Origin: Sporosarcina ureae DSM 2281
Lineage (GTDB): Bacteria; Bacillota; Bacilli; Bacillales_A; Planococcaceae
Direction: 5' to 3'
Length of the DNA stretch: 64,000 nucleotides
Assembly (NCBI RefSeq): GCF_000425545.1
Contig: NZ_AUDQ01000017.1
Span: 1-64,000 of the forward strand
Translations under genes and position numbers: made by a program
Shown: one piece after another, positions 30,663 to 40,223 of the stretch
Numbering within the stretch: position 1 is the stretch's first letter
Layout: every line of letters begins with the position of its first letter
The notes under the pieces: generated by a model
What the model was told of the DNA's origin: nothing
The model's input: the letters and a program-made list of their open reading frames with translations, nothing else
Database searches by the model: none

Positions 30663-30950
30663 ATGGAGATCACAGATGTGAGATTACGCAAGGTAGACAC
30701 GGAAGGTAGAATGAGAGCAATAGCCTCCATTACGCTTAACGATCAGTTTGTCATCCATGATATTCGAGTCATCGAGGGGAATGACGGATTATTTGTGGCA
30801 ATGCCGAGCAAACGCACACCGGATGGGGAGTTCCGCGATGTGGCGCATCCGATTAATTCGGATGCACGGACGAAAGTACAGGAGTCCATCCTGGCGGCTT
30901 ATCATCAAGTAGATGAACAGCGAGGGGAATTGCAAGAGGTTGTTCTATAA
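30663..30950 (+). CDS. spoVG: SpoVG regulator
   Basis: Small RNA/DNA-binding protein of 95 residues involved in septation control and stationary-phase regulation. GGGAGTGGGG upstream of the ATG at 30663 sets the start, although the frame is open from 30588. Family sequence: [60 protein letters not shown] possible sigma-H-like promoter (AAAAGATTC, then GTATGAAAA about 12 bp later, at about 30530-30560) lies upstream. In B. subtilis spoVG is under sigma-H, but this match is imperfect. Confidence 0.95.
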   Translation: MEITDVRLRKVDTEGRMRAIASITLNDQFVIHDIRVIEGNDGLFVAMPSKRTPDGEFRDVAHPINSDARTKVQESILAAYHQVDEQRGELQEVVL

Positions 30951-30992
30951 TTTTATTAACTTAGAGTAAGCGTTTCCATACGTCGTATCCTT

Positions 30993-31027
30993 AAAAAGGC
31001 CATCTGTTTGATTAGATGGCCTTTTTA
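30993..31027. terminator. Terminator after spoVG
   Basis: AAAAAGGCCATCT and AGATGGCCTTTTT form a perfect 13-bp stem with an 8-base loop. The flanking A and T runs make it usable in both directions. Confidence 0.95.
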
Positions 31028-31421
31028 TCATTTTGAAATGGAAATTTAGAAGCCTGCATGGATATCGGGATAAGGATTGGTGTTGATCTTGAACTTGCGT
31101 AAGTTAAAATACAACAATAATTCAAATACTACCTACAGTGAGTAAAAAAGCAACCTCACTTTTTCACTAGGATTAAAGCGTCCGCCAACTGGAGCTTCCA
31201 TCCCCGCTTACTTACTAATTAACTCACCGTTGCAATAACCAGTTAGTTTGAACACTTCGTCAAAATGTACCTGCCTTTTTATTCCTATACCAATATAATC
31301 GCAAAAAGATCAATAATGATAAAATAAAGTTATGTAATTGTCAAGGGGATATGCTTGAAAAAATCAATCGTTTCCGATATAGTCAATTATGAATTTATCA
31401 AAAAAGGATGGAGGCTGACAG
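31028..31421. other. Intergenic region between spoVG and glmU
   Basis: About 390 bp without a gene. Near 31180-31230 it holds a GC-richer block (starting GCGTCCGCCAACTGGAGC) unlike its AT-rich surroundings. On the reverse strand a short frame there reads EVFKLTGYCNGELISK before a stop, which may be a decayed fragment. No clear sigma-A promoter for glmU was identified. Confidence 0.4.
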
Positions 31422-32780
31422 ATGACAAATACATATGCGATTGTCCTAGCTGCAGGACAGGGCACGCGAATGAAGTCGGATCTTTATAAAGTACTTCATC
31501 CAGTCTGTGGCAAGCCGATGGTTGAGCATGTGATCGATCACATTCGCGATCTCCACTCAGATCGGATCGTCACGATTGTCGGACACGGTGCCGAGATGGT
31601 AGAGCAAACGTTGGGCGGCAAAAGTGAATACGCTCTGCAGGCAGAGCAACTAGGCACTGCACATGCCGTGCAGCAAGCCGAGAAGGTACTTGCGGATCTT
31701 GATGGCACAACACTGGTTGTCTGCGGCGACACACCATTGATCAGCACAGAAACGATGGCAGCGCTCCTTGCGCATCATCATAAAACAGAAGCCAAGGCGA
31801 CAATACTTACTGCAATTGCAGATGATCCAACGGGTTACGGTCGCATCATCCGTGCCGAAAACGGTGACGTAGTGCGAAACGTCGAACATAAAGACACAAA
31901 CGACGGAGAGCGTCTTGTTAAGGAGATTAATACAGGTACTTACTGCTTTGACAACCGGGTGTTATTCGACACACTAAAAAAAGTGAACAATGATAACGCA
32001 CAAGGCGAGTATTATCTCCCAGACGTATTAGGAATTTTAAAATCTGAAGGACAGCGAATATCAGCTTATACGACACCGGATTTTCATGAAACACTAGGCG
32101 TGAACGACCGCGTGGCACTAGCACAAGCTGAAAAAAGTATGCGCCAACTGATTGCGGAAAAGCATATGCGTAACGGTGTCACAATTATTAGCCCTGAGCA
32201 GACAGTGATCAGTGCAGAAGCTGAGATTGGCCGTGATACTGTCATCCAACCTGGTGTCCTCATTGAAGGAGCTACAAAAATCGGCTCACAATGTGTCATT
32301 GGTCCTAACAGCCATATTCAAAACAGTACGGTGGGCGACCACACAACGATTCATTCTTCTGTTGTTCGTGATAGTACAGTTGGAAATCAGACAGCAGTTG
32401 GTCCTTTTGCACACTTACGTCCTGAAACACAGCTCGGTGATCATGTCAAAGTAGGTAACTTTGTTGAGGTGAAAAAATCTCAGCTTGGTGACGATAGTAA
32501 AGTTTCTCACCTCAGCTACATAGGGGATACAGAAATTGGAAAGAATGTTAACGTTGGCTGTGGTACGATTACTGTGAATTACGATGGAAAAAACAAGTAC
32601 AAAACAGAGATAGAAGACAATGCATTTATTGGCTGCAATGCCAATTTGGTCGCACCGGTCACGATAGGAAAAAATGCGATTGTGGCAGCGGGATCCACAG
32701 TCACAAAAAATGTTCCGGAAAATTCACTTGCAATTGGACGCGTTCGGCAAGAGAATAAAGAAGGATACGTAAAAAACTAA
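31422..32780 (+). CDS. glmU: Bifunctional UDP-GlcNAc pyrophosphorylase / GlcN-1-P acetyltransferase
   Basis: Makes UDP-GlcNAc, the precursor of peptidoglycan, teichoic acid and probably of the exopolysaccharide encoded at 2.1-9.8 kb. 452 residues. The N-terminal uridyltransferase has [20 protein letters not shown] and [13 protein letters not shown]. The C-terminal left-handed beta-helix has hexapeptide repeats from about residue 250 ([50 protein letters not shown]). AAGGATGGAG precedes the ATG. prs follows 27 bp later. Confidence 0.96.
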   Translation: MTNTYAIVLAAGQGTRMKSDLYKVLHPVCGKPMVEHVIDHIRDLHSDRIVTIVGHGAEMVEQTLGGKSEYALQAEQLGTAHAVQQAEKVLADLDGTTLVVCGDTPLISTETMAALLAHHHKTEAKATILTAIADDPTGYGRIIRAENGDVVRNVEHKDTNDGERLVKEINTGTYCFDNRVLFDTLKKVNNDNAQGEYYLPDVLGILKSEGQRISAYTTPDFHETLGVNDRVALAQAEKSMRQLIAEKHMRNGVTIISPEQTVISAEAEIGRDTVIQPGVLIEGATKIGSQCVIGPNSHIQNSTVGDHTTIHSSVVRDSTVGNQTAVGPFAHLRPETQLGDHVKVGNFVEVKKSQLGDDSKVSHLSYIGDTEIGKNVNVGCGTITVNYDGKNKYKTEIEDNAFIGCNANLVAPVTIGKNAIVAAGSTVTKNVPENSLAIGRVRQENKEGYVKN

Positions 32781-32807
32781 TCTTACCCAACCAACAGGAG
32801 GGCCATC

Positions 32808-33761
32808 ATGGCAAATCAATATCCAAACGACAAACTGAAAATATTTTCTTTAACCGCGAACGAACCACTTGCAAAAGAAGTAGCAGATCAAGTCGGGCTT
32901 CCGCTCGGCAAGCTCTCAGTCAAACGTTTTAGTGACGGAGAAATCCAAATCAATATCGATGAAAGCATCCGTGGCTGTGAAGTATTCGTTATTCAATCTA
33001 CTTCTAATCCGGTCAACGATAACTTAATGGAACTTCTCATTATGCTAGATGCCTTAATGCGTGCATCTGCGCGTACGATTAACGTGGTCATGCCATACTA
33101 CGGGTATGCACGTCAAGACCGTAAAGCGAGTTCACGTGAACCTATAACGGCTAAATTAGTTGCAAATTTACTAGAAAAAGCAGGTGCTGATCGTGTAATC
33201 GCAGTAGACTTGCATGCACCACAAATCCAAGGTTTCTTCGATATTCCAATTGATCATTTGATTGCAGAGCCAATCCTAACGGAGTATTTCCAGGGTCAAG
33301 GATTAGAAGATCTTGTTATCGTTTCACCTGACCATGGTGGTGTAACACGTGCACGTAAAATGGCGGATCGTATGAAGGCACCTATTGCCATTATCGATAA
33401 GCGTCGTCCGCGTCCGAACGTAGCGGAAGTGATGAATATCGTTGGCAATGTAGAAGGGAAAACAGCTATTCTAATTGATGATATCATCGATACAGCCGGT
33501 ACTATCACGATTGCTGCGAGCGCCCTAATTGAAAGTGGAGCAAAAGAAGTGTATGCTTGTTGTTCACACCCTGTTTTATCCGGACCAGCGATTGAGCGCA
33601 TTAATAATTCTAAAATCAAGCAGTTAGTGATTACGAATTCTATTAAATTGCCGGAAAGTAAACAATCTCCAAAAATTAAACAGCTATCGATTGCGCCTTT
33701 GTTGGCATCTGCAATTATTCGTGTGTTTGAGAACAAGTCTGTAAGTACATTATTTGAGTAA
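32808..33761 (+). CDS. prs: Ribose-phosphate pyrophosphokinase
   Basis: Makes PRPP, the substrate of purine, pyrimidine, His and Trp synthesis and the effector of PurR encoded nearby. 317 residues: [20 protein letters not shown], the metal/ATP-binding [18 protein letters not shown], and the PRPP-site [21 protein letters not shown] lies before the ATG. The glmU-prs pair is conserved across Bacillales. Confidence 0.97.
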   Translation: MANQYPNDKLKIFSLTANEPLAKEVADQVGLPLGKLSVKRFSDGEIQINIDESIRGCEVFVIQSTSNPVNDNLMELLIMLDALMRASARTINVVMPYYGYARQDRKASSREPITAKLVANLLEKAGADRVIAVDLHAPQIQGFFDIPIDHLIAEPILTEYFQGQGLEDLVIVSPDHGGVTRARKMADRMKAPIAIIDKRRPRPNVAEVMNIVGNVEGKTAILIDDIIDTAGTITIAASALIESGAKEVYACCSHPVLSGPAIERINNSKIKQLVITNSIKLPESKQSPKIKQLSIAPLLASAIIRVFENKSVSTLFE

Positions 33762-33842
33762 TAATAATTTAACTGATATCTTCTGATATTGAAAACCAAA
33801 AGATTTTTAAAAAACTTTTTGATAGGATAGGTGAGTATACAA

Positions 33843-34472
33843 ATGAGCACAATTAAGTCAAATTTAAGAGAAACTGACAAGAAGACAGTAAGCGAATTAA
33901 GAAAAAGCGGATGGATTCCTTCCGTAGTATACGGCTATAAAACGGAAAGCACTCCAATCGCAGTAAAAGAGCGCGATCTTCTAGACACACTTCGTGAAAC
34001 AGGAAGAAACGGTGTAATCAAATTAACTGTAGACGGCAACGATGTAAACGTCGTATTAAACGATTATCAGGCTGACGTATTGACTGGTTTCCTTACACAC
34101 GCTGACTTCTTGGCGATCAACATGACAGAAGAGCTTGAAGTAGACGTAGCGATCAACCTTGTTGGAGATGCGCCAGGTGAAAAAGCAGGCGGAACAATTC
34201 AACAACCGGTATGGGAAGTTACAATTCGCGTAAAGCCTTCTGACATTCCTGATCATATCGACATAGATGTTTCAGAACTTGAAATTGGTGAAACAATTCT
34301 TGTTGGAGATATCCGCGACAAAGTGAAGTTTGAAATCGTAACTGAAGACGAAGTAGGATTAGTAACTATTTCTGCACCACGTACTGAAGAAGAATTGGAA
34401 GCATTAGATGAAGCGACAGAAAACACTGGAGCTGAGCCGGAAGTAATCGGTGAAGATAAAGAAGAGAAATAA
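33843..34472 (+). CDS. ctc: 50S ribosomal protein L25 / general stress protein Ctc
   Basis: Binds 5S rRNA in the large subunit. In B. subtilis the gene is stress-induced. 209 residues, the long form with an N-terminal L25 domain (LRKSGWIPSVVYGYKTESTP) and a C-terminal TL5-like beta domain (IRVKPSDIPDHIDIDVSELE) ending in an acidic tail. A frame start at 33831 overlaps the ribosome binding site. AGGTGAG with an eight-base gap points to the ATG at 33843. I did not find a convincing sigma-B promoter. Confidence 0.93.
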   Translation: MSTIKSNLRETDKKTVSELRKSGWIPSVVYGYKTESTPIAVKERDLLDTLRETGRNGVIKLTVDGNDVNVVLNDYQADVLTGFLTHADFLAINMTEELEVDVAINLVGDAPGEKAGGTIQQPVWEVTIRVKPSDIPDHIDIDVSELEIGETILVGDIRDKVKFEIVTEDEVGLVTISAPRTEEELEALDEATENTGAEPEVIGEDKEEK

Positions 34473-34482
34473 GTTACAAAAT

Positions 34483-34515
34483 GGGCGCACGAGTTTGAAC
34501 CGTGCGCTCCTTTTC
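34483..34515 (+). terminator. Terminator after ctc
   Basis: GGGCGCACG and CGTGCGCTCC pair around AGTTTGAAC, followed by TTTT. It lies between ctc and pth. Confidence 0.8.
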
Positions 34516-34552
34516 TATGTTTATATATCATTTAGAAAAGGAAGAGAAGAAC

Positions 34553-35119
34553 ATGAAATTACTAATTGGTCTCGGAAATCCCGGGAAGAACTATGAAAAC
34601 ACGCGTCATAATATTGGCTTTCAAGTTATCGATGAATTGGCTAAACGATGGCAAGCTCCAGCATTCCAGCAAAAATTTAATGGTCAATTTACGACTGTCC
34701 ATACAGTTGAAGGCAAAGTGATACTATTGAAACCGATGACCTATATGAACTTGTCCGGAGAATGTGTCCGTCCTTTGGCGGATTATTTTGAAGTGGACGA
34801 TGAAGAAATGGTCGTGTTATACGATGATTTGGATTTACCTGCCGGCAAAATCCGACTTCGTCAAAAAGGCAGTGCGGGCGGTCATAATGGTATGAAGTCA
34901 CTCATTGCACATCTAGGTACTACTGAATTCAACCGCATTCGAATTGGCGTTGATCGTCCAATTGGTGGGATGAAGGTCGCTGACTACGTCTTGTCTCCTT
35001 TTAGCAAGGACGAGCAACCATTGATTGAGGACTCAATTCAAAAAAGCGCAGATGCCTGTGAAGAATGGACGACAAAAAAACTACCATTCCTTGAAGTGAT
35101 GAATAAATTTAACGGGTAA
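34553..35119 (+). CDS. pth: Peptidyl-tRNA hydrolase
   Basis: Recycles tRNAs from prematurely released peptidyl-tRNA. 188 residues, starting [20 protein letters not shown], where the histidine is catalytic. [13 protein letters not shown] and [20 protein letters not shown], then [16 protein letters not shown], are the remaining active-site segments. The frame starts at 34502, but AGGAAGAGAAG before the ATG at 34553 gives the proper length. Called spoVC in B. subtilis. Confidence 0.96.
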   Translation: MKLLIGLGNPGKNYENTRHNIGFQVIDELAKRWQAPAFQQKFNGQFTTVHTVEGKVILLKPMTYMNLSGECVRPLADYFEVDDEEMVVLYDDLDLPAGKIRLRQKGSAGGHNGMKSLIAHLGTTEFNRIRIGVDRPIGGMKVADYVLSPFSKDEQPLIEDSIQKSADACEEWTTKKLPFLEVMNKFNG

Positions 35120-35172
35120 GCATAATATATCAGCACTTTGCCTATACTTTGAAAAAGGAAGGTGAAGTGAAT

Positions 35173-35391
35173 ATGATCCGTTATTCTTGTAATCACTGTC
35201 ATACGGAAATCGGTTCCATTCCATTTGAATCGGTCAAGGATACCCTCAGTCAAATAGACGGTGAAGATAAAAGTTCATTTTTGACCGTAGATACGGATGG
35301 TGGTCTGCATATACGATGTATTTGTGAACACTGCGAGCAATCCTTGCAGACGTATCCGGATTATTACACCTTAAAAAAATGGTTACAATAA
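35173..35391 (+). CDS. fin: Anti-sigma-F factor Fin
   Basis: Small zinc-ribbon protein (72 residues) that helps switch the forespore from sigma-F to sigma-G. Two CxxC motifs, CNHC near the N-terminus and CEHC in the C-terminal half, hold the metal. MIRYSCNHCHTEIGSIPFES matches the family opening. GGAAGGTGAAG before the ATG at 35173 sets the start. Position between pth and mfd is the conserved place of yabK/fin. Confidence 0.9.
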   Translation: MIRYSCNHCHTEIGSIPFESVKDTLSQIDGEDKSSFLTVDTDGGLHIRCICEHCEQSLQTYPDYYTLKKWLQ

Positions 35392-35400
35392 GTAACAGAT

Positions 35401-35428
35401 GCTTTGGCGCTGATAGCCAAAGCTTTTT
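35401..35428 (+). terminator. Terminator after fin
   Basis: GCTTTGGC (35401-35408) and GCCAAAGC (35416-35423) form a perfect 8-bp stem with a 7-base loop, followed by TTTTT. Confidence 0.9.
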
Positions 35429-35494
35429 GTGCATAAAACATTCTGTTCAATATAAAGAGATAGACTAATTTAAGAGATAAGGAGGAATAGTCGA

Positions 35495-38400
35495 GTGGGA
35501 GTAATAGAACAGCTTTTTCTAGAAGAGAAAGAGATTCAAGGCTTGCTGAACGACTTGGAAGACGGGCAGGACCAGCAGTTGATCACAGGTCTTTCGGGCG
35601 GATCCAAAGCAGTTTTCTTTAAATTGATTCAACAATCACTGACACGTCCTGTCTTGATTGTTTCGCCAAATATGCTTCAAGCACAGCGAACGTATGAAGA
35701 CTTGAGCAAGTTGGTCGGCGACAAAGACATTCACTTATACACCGCAGAAGAACTTGTTGCTGCAGACTTTTCATTTGCAAGTTATGAACTGCGTGCCGGT
35801 AGGATTGATACACTGGATCACATGGCGCGTACAGGCAGTGGTATTTATATTACACCGGTTGCAGGATTGCGGAAATTGTTGCCGTCAAAGGAACGGTGGT
35901 TGGCGCATTACGTAACAGCTTCAACAGATGAAGAGATTGATATAAGCAACTGGCTAGAAAACCTAGTATCCATGGGCTATATACGAAAAGAAATGGTGAG
36001 CGCACCGGGTGAATTTGCGTTACGCGGTGGAATACTAGATATTTATCCGCTAACGATGGCAGAACCTGTCCGTATTGAGTTATTCGATACGACGATTGAT
36101 TCCATTCGGACATTTTCAGCGGAAGACCAGCGTTCAACAGGCAAATTGGACTCCATTACGTTATTGCCAGCGACCGAATTCATCTGGACGCCTAATGAAT
36201 TACAGCAAGTTTCAGAAAGAGTGGAGCAAGCGCTTGGTGATAGTTTGAATAAAATCAAAAGTGAAGAATTGCAGCAGCAACTATTGATGACAATCATGCA
36301 GGACATCGGCATGATGAAAGACGGAATTGTGCCAGACACGATGAAGAAATACGCTTCATTTTCTACTGAAGCGAGCGCCATGCTGACTGATTATTTCCCT
36401 GCAAATGGTGTCATACTATTTGACGAGCTAGGGCGAATACAAGAATCTGTGGCTACTTTGGAATCCGAAGAACAGGAATACCAGCTTGCCATGCTTGAAG
36501 ATGGAAAAATGTTGCATGACACGAAACTCGCTTGGAAATATGAGCAAGTACTTACGGATATTAGTCAACAGCGACTCTACTTATCTCTGTTTACACGTAC
36601 AGTACCTGGCTTTACTATCAAGAAGTCTATTTCGATTTCCTGTAAGCCAATGCAACAGTTCCACAGTCAGATGCCACTGTTGAAAAGTGAAATAGAACGT
36701 TGGAAACAAGGGAACTATAATGTCTTTCTATTGGCTTCTTCAACTGAGAGAATGAAGAAAATTCAAGAGATTTTACGAGAGTATGATATAGAAGCAACGA
36801 TAGATGGCAAGCCTAGTAAAGAAGGTGTGCTGTCCATTATAGAAGGGGATTTGTCTGCGGGGTTTGAATTGCCGTTTCAGAAACTTGCAGTTATTACAGA
36901 CTCTGAATTATTTACTGGTAAGCCGAAACGAAAAGCGCGTCCGCCTAAACTAACGAATGCTGAACGCATTAAAAGTTATTCGGAGATCAAGCCGGGCGAC
37001 CATATTGTCCATGTTCATCATGGTATTGGGAAATACTATGGCGTAGTTACACTGGACGTTAAAGGCATCCAGAAAGACTACCTGGATATTCGTTATCGCG
37101 GCGAGGATAAACTCTTCGTGCCAGCTGATCAGATTGATTTAATCCAAAAGTATGTTGCCTCCGGAGAGAAAGAGCCGAAGCTACATAAACTTGGCGGTAC
37201 GGATTGGGTCAAAACAAAACGAAAAGTCACAGCGGCCATTCAGGATATTGCGGATGACTTGATCAAGTTATATGCCAGACGGGAAGCGGAAAGAGGCTTT
37301 GCATTCAGTGAAGATGATGATTTGCAGCGTTCATTCGAAAACGCTTTCCCTTACGAAGAAACACAGGACCAGTTACAATCCATCAATGAAATTAAGAAAG
37401 ATATGGAAAGTGTACGACCTATGGACCGATTATTATGCGGAGATGTAGGATACGGAAAAACGGAAGTTGCGATCCGTGCAGCATTTAAAGCTGTGACGAA
37501 CGGTAAACAAGTGGCGTTCTTAGTGCCAACTACCATTCTGGCGCAGCAACATTACGAGACGATGAAAGAACGTTTTGCAGATTATCCTCTGACAGTTTCA
37601 GTTCTTAATCGTTTCCGTTCTAAGAAAGAGCAAGATGAAACGATTAAAGGGGTGAAAGCGGGTACTATCGACATTGTCATCGGTACACATCGCTTATTGT
37701 CAAAAGACGTAGTTTATCAGGACCTTGGGCTTCTCGTAGTTGATGAAGAGCAACGTTTTGGTGTAACGCATAAAGAAAAGTTAAAGCAATTAAAAAATAA
37801 CGTGGACGTACTGACATTGACTGCAACACCCATACCAAGGACTTTGCATATGTCGATGGTTGGAGTGCGCGATTTATCTGTAATTGAAACACCACCAGCC
37901 AATCGTTTCCCTGTCCAAACATATGTCATGGAACATAATGGTGGGCTCGTTCGTGAAGCGATTGAGCGGGAAATGGGACGCGGCGGACAGGTCTTCTATT
38001 TATATAATCGCGTAGAAGATATGGATCGTAAAGTGCAAGAAATTCGTGACTTGGTACCAGAAGCGCGTATCGCCTCTGCGCATGGTCGGATGGGTGAGGC
38101 GGCTCTCGAAGCGGTAATTTTGAGTTTCCTCGAAGGAGAATTTGATGTGCTCGTTACAACGACCATTATTGAAACCGGAATCGATATTCCGAACGTCAAT
38201 ACGTTGATTGTCCATGATGCAGACCGCATGGGACTATCACAACTTTATCAATTACGAGGCCGGGTCGGTCGTTCTAATCGCGTAGCGTACAGCTATATGC
38301 TTTATCAGCGTGATAAAGTGTTGACAGAAGTTGCCGAAAATCGCTTGCAAGCAATTAAAGAATTTACTGAGCTTGGTTCAGGCTTTAAAATTGCTATGCG

Positions 38401-39028
38401 TGATCTATCCATTCGGGGTGCAGGAAACTTACTTGGTTCGCAGCAACACGGATTCATTGATTCTGTTGGGTTTGATCTGTATTCGCAGTTATTACAAGAA
38501 GCAATAGAAGAAAGGCAGACGGGTGTCGTGAAAGAAGACAAGGTGGATGTCGAAATTTCCTTGCCTATTAATGCTTACCTTCCAGAATCATACATTCAAG
38601 ACGGTTATCAAAAGATTCAAATGTATAAACGCGTAAAAGCCATTACGGGCGATGAGGATTATTTGGAACTTGTCGACGAGATGATAGACCGTTTTGGTGA
38701 TATGCCATTCGAAGCGGACTTATTACTCCGTGTTGGACGTATGAAAGCGTGGGGACGTGACGCAGGCGTACTATCCATTAAAAATATACAAGGTATAGTG
38801 GAAATCCGCTTGTCAGCAGAAGGAACTGCTCGTGCTGACGGTGCAAAGCTGATGGAACGTTCGTTGAAGTTTGGCCATGCGGTTGGACTGACAATTGACA
38901 ACGGTCAAATTATTGTAACCGTGAATGAAAAGAAGTCTAATCAGTTTACGGAATTCGATATGGTAGAAGATATGGTACACACGATGCAAGAAACAGCAAA
39001 GGAAGTAGAATCTACAGATGCCTTGTAA
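35495..39028 (+). CDS. mfd: Transcription-repair coupling factor Mfd
   Basis: Removes RNA polymerase stalled at DNA damage and recruits UvrABC. 1177 residues, full length. An N-terminal UvrB-like region (to about 350) is followed by the RNA polymerase interaction domain with GDHIVHVHHGIGKYYGV near 505. Then comes the superfamily 2 helicase core: LLCGDVGYGKTEVAIRA (Walker A), LVVDEEQRFG (DEEQ box), LTLTATPIPRTLHMSM and RGRVGRS. The C-terminal domain follows. GTG start with AAGGAGGAA upstream. Confidence 0.97.
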   Translation: MGVIEQLFLEEKEIQGLLNDLEDGQDQQLITGLSGGSKAVFFKLIQQSLTRPVLIVSPNMLQAQRTYEDLSKLVGDKDIHLYTAEELVAADFSFASYELRAGRIDTLDHMARTGSGIYITPVAGLRKLLPSKERWLAHYVTASTDEEIDISNWLENLVSMGYIRKEMVSAPGEFALRGGILDIYPLTMAEPVRIELFDTTIDSIRTFSAEDQRSTGKLDSITLLPATEFIWTPNELQQVSERVEQALGDSLNKIKSEELQQQLLMTIMQDIGMMKDGIVPDTMKKYASFSTEASAMLTDYFPANGVILFDELGRIQESVATLESEEQEYQLAMLEDGKMLHDTKLAWKYEQVLTDISQQRLYLSLFTRTVPGFTIKKSISISCKPMQQFHSQMPLLKSEIERWKQGNYNVFLLASSTERMKKIQEILREYDIEATIDGKPSKEGVLSIIEGDLSAGFELPFQKLAVITDSELFTGKPKRKARPPKLTNAERIKSYSEIKPGDHIVHVHHGIGKYYGVVTLDVKGIQKDYLDIRYRGEDKLFVPADQIDLIQKYVASGEKEPKLHKLGGTDWVKTKRKVTAAIQDIADDLIKLYARREAERGFAFSEDDDLQRSFENAFPYEETQDQLQSINEIKKDMESVRPMDRLLCGDVGYGKTEVAIRAAFKAVTNGKQVAFLVPTTILAQQHYETMKERFADYPLTVSVLNRFRSKKEQDETIKGVKAGTIDIVIGTHRLLSKDVVYQDLGLLVVDEEQRFGVTHKEKLKQLKNNVDVLTLTATPIPRTLHMSMVGVRDLSVIETPPANRFPVQTYVMEHNGGLVREAIEREMGRGGQVFYLYNRVEDMDRKVQEIRDLVPEARIASAHGRMGEAALEAVILSFLEGEFDVLVTTTIIETGIDIPNVNTLIVHDADRMGLSQLYQLRGRVGRSNRVAYSYMLYQRDKVLTEVAENRLQAIKEFTELGSGFKIAMRDLSIRGAGNLLGSQQHGFIDSVGFDLYSQLLQEAIEERQTGVVKEDKVDVEISLPINAYLPESYIQDGYQKIQMYKRVKAITGDEDYLELVDEMIDRFGDMPFEADLLLRVGRMKAWGRDAGVLSIKNIQGIVEIRLSAEGTARADGAKLMERSLKFGHAVGLTIDNGQIIVTVNEKKSNQFTEFDMVEDMVHTMQETAKEVESTDAL

Positions 39029-39037
39029 CACCTCGAT

Positions 39038-39067
39038 TGCATAAAATGACCAATGTTGATGCATACT
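39038..39067 (+). promoter_or_regulatory. Sigma-G-type promoter for spoVT
   Basis: TGCATA (39038-39043), 18-bp spacer, CATACT (39062-39067). It fits the forespore sigma-G pattern with one -35 mismatch and lies 45 bp before spoVT, which is sigma-G controlled in B. subtilis. Confidence 0.6.
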
Positions 39068-39111
39068 GTTCTCAGAAATACATTTAATTTCGAGAAAGTG
39101 AGGCATTATAC

Positions 39112-39648
39112 ATGAAAGCAACGGGTATTGTCCGCAGAATTGATGACTTGGGAAGAGTAGTTATACCAAAAGAAATTAGGAGGACACTTCGCATTCGTGA
39201 GGGGGACCCTTTGGAGATATTCACTGATCGAGAAGGGGAAGTCATTTTAAAGAAGTATTCACCTATTTCAGAGCTTGGCGAATTTGCGGTGGAATATGCA
39301 GAATCACTTTATGAAACGATTGGTACTCCTGCGCTAATTAGTGACCGCGACGAGATGCTAGCGGTAGCAGGTCTTGCCAAGAAAGACTATATGAATCGAC
39401 AGTTGGCCCCGATGTGCGAAGAAATCCTTAACGGCCGGTCTACTGTCATAGAGAAGCATGAGAAGACGGTAGAATGGGTGCCAGGTCAAGTGGAGCAGGT
39501 TAAATCTTATTGTGTTGTACCAATTATTACAAATGGCGACGCAATCGGTGCAGTCTATTTGCTATCAAAAGTTCATTTTGTTGGAGAGGTCGAGCAAAAA
39601 GCGGCAGAGATGGCAGCCAATTTCTTGGCAAAACAGATGGAAAGTTAA
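39112..39648 (+). CDS. spoVT: Stage V sporulation regulator SpoVT
   Basis: Forespore transcription factor that adjusts sigma-G gene expression. 178 residues: an N-terminal AbrB-type swapped-hairpin domain (MKATGIVRRIDDLGRVVIPK, EIRRTLRIREGDPLEIFTD) and a C-terminal GAF domain (about 55-178; GTPALISDRDEMLAVAGL, CVVPIITNGDAIGAVYLL). Paralogue of AbrB at 17384-17659, whose first 50 residues are very similar. GAAAGTGAGG precedes the ATG. Confidence 0.96.
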   Translation: MKATGIVRRIDDLGRVVIPKEIRRTLRIREGDPLEIFTDREGEVILKKYSPISELGEFAVEYAESLYETIGTPALISDRDEMLAVAGLAKKDYMNRQLAPMCEEILNGRSTVIEKHEKTVEWVPGQVEQVKSYCVVPIITNGDAIGAVYLLSKVHFVGEVEQKAAEMAANFLAKQMES

Positions 39649-39680
39649 ACGGATTTAATAAAAGTATTAAATTTTTAACC

Positions 39681-39716
39681 AAAACTCACAGTAGATGAAT
39701 CTATTGTGAGTTTTTT
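39681..39716 (+). terminator. Terminator after spoVT
   Basis: AAAACTCACA and TGTGAG plus TTTTTT form a stem with a 14-base loop. Confidence 0.85.
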
Positions 39717-39890
39717 GATGTGTAATTCAATAAAAATATAATTCGATATGCTGTTTTCAGATGAATGACAAGTAGAGAAAATTTATTTGACCTATAAATT
39801 GTAAGAATCACACACGATAATCTTACATATAATACCTATTCGAGCGGTTGTATGGTAGAAAAGATTTCAATATTTTTCATCAATTAAAAA

Positions 39891-40017
39891 GTGAAATATT
39901 TCACATACTACATACATAAATCGCTTTTTGGGATCGCTTTTCTTTACGTGAAGCATTTCACAAAAGCCCTTAGTGAAGGGCTTCACAAGGCATAAATTGA
40001 AAAGTGAAAGGTTTCAC
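39891..40017. promoter_or_regulatory. Four GTGAA-N4-TTCAC palindromes, Rex-type operator array
   Basis: Sites: GTGAAATATTTCAC (39891-39904), GTGAAGCATTTCAC (39948-39961), GTGAAGGGCTTCAC (39973-39986) and GTGAAAGGTTTCAC (40004-40017). All four are followed by A, giving TTCACA, and the first and last also share the flanks AAAA before and TACTAC after. The known Rex operator in Firmicutes is TTGTGAA-N4-TTCACAA, and the core of the first site is identical to the classical one. Rex is a repressor released by NADH. The CRP/Fnr pattern TGTGA-N6-TCACA overlaps this and is an alternative. The array lies 150-280 bp upstream of the likely start of malic enzyme transcription. Confidence 0.6.
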
Positions 40018-40093
40018 ATACTACGAAAAATCATAAATGTCAAAACTTTTTTAAAAATATTTAAAAGCTATGAAAAACCCGAGATAGAAGTAA

Positions 40094-40107
40094 TGTAACC
40101 GCTTACG
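40094..40107. promoter_or_regulatory. cre-like site (CcpA)
   Basis: TGTAACCGCTTACG differs at two positions from the ideal palindrome TGTAAGCGCTTACA used by CcpA. It lies about 60-75 bp upstream of the TATAAT before the malic enzyme gene. Catabolite control of a malic enzyme would make sense, but binding is not shown. Confidence 0.55.
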
Positions 40108-40223
40108 AATTTTCAATTTTGGGAGTTGGTAGAAAATTGATGCTTGTGTTTACTTTGCGTTTGCGCTTATAATCACTACCAACACGAATGAACAACAAAA
40201 AACCAGACAGGGAGAGCGATATT

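Larger units (their letters stand above)
39717..40223. other. Regulatory region upstream of the malic enzyme gene
   Basis: About 500 bp without a gene. It contains four GTGAA-N4-TTCAC palindromes (39891-40017), a cre-like site (40094-40107) and a perfect TATAAT at 40168-40173 with only a weak -35 (TTGTGT, 18-bp spacing). The weak -35 suggests dependence on a regulator. Confidence 0.6.

Noticed and set aside
33296..33880. 194-codon minus-strand frame opposite prs
   Set aside because: Antisense shadow of the well-supported prs gene, with no start signal and no recognisable product.
39961..39990. Hairpin AGCCCTT-AGTG-AAGGGCT as a terminator
   Set aside because: No T-run follows, and the sequence is part of the third GTGAA-N4-TTCAC palindrome.
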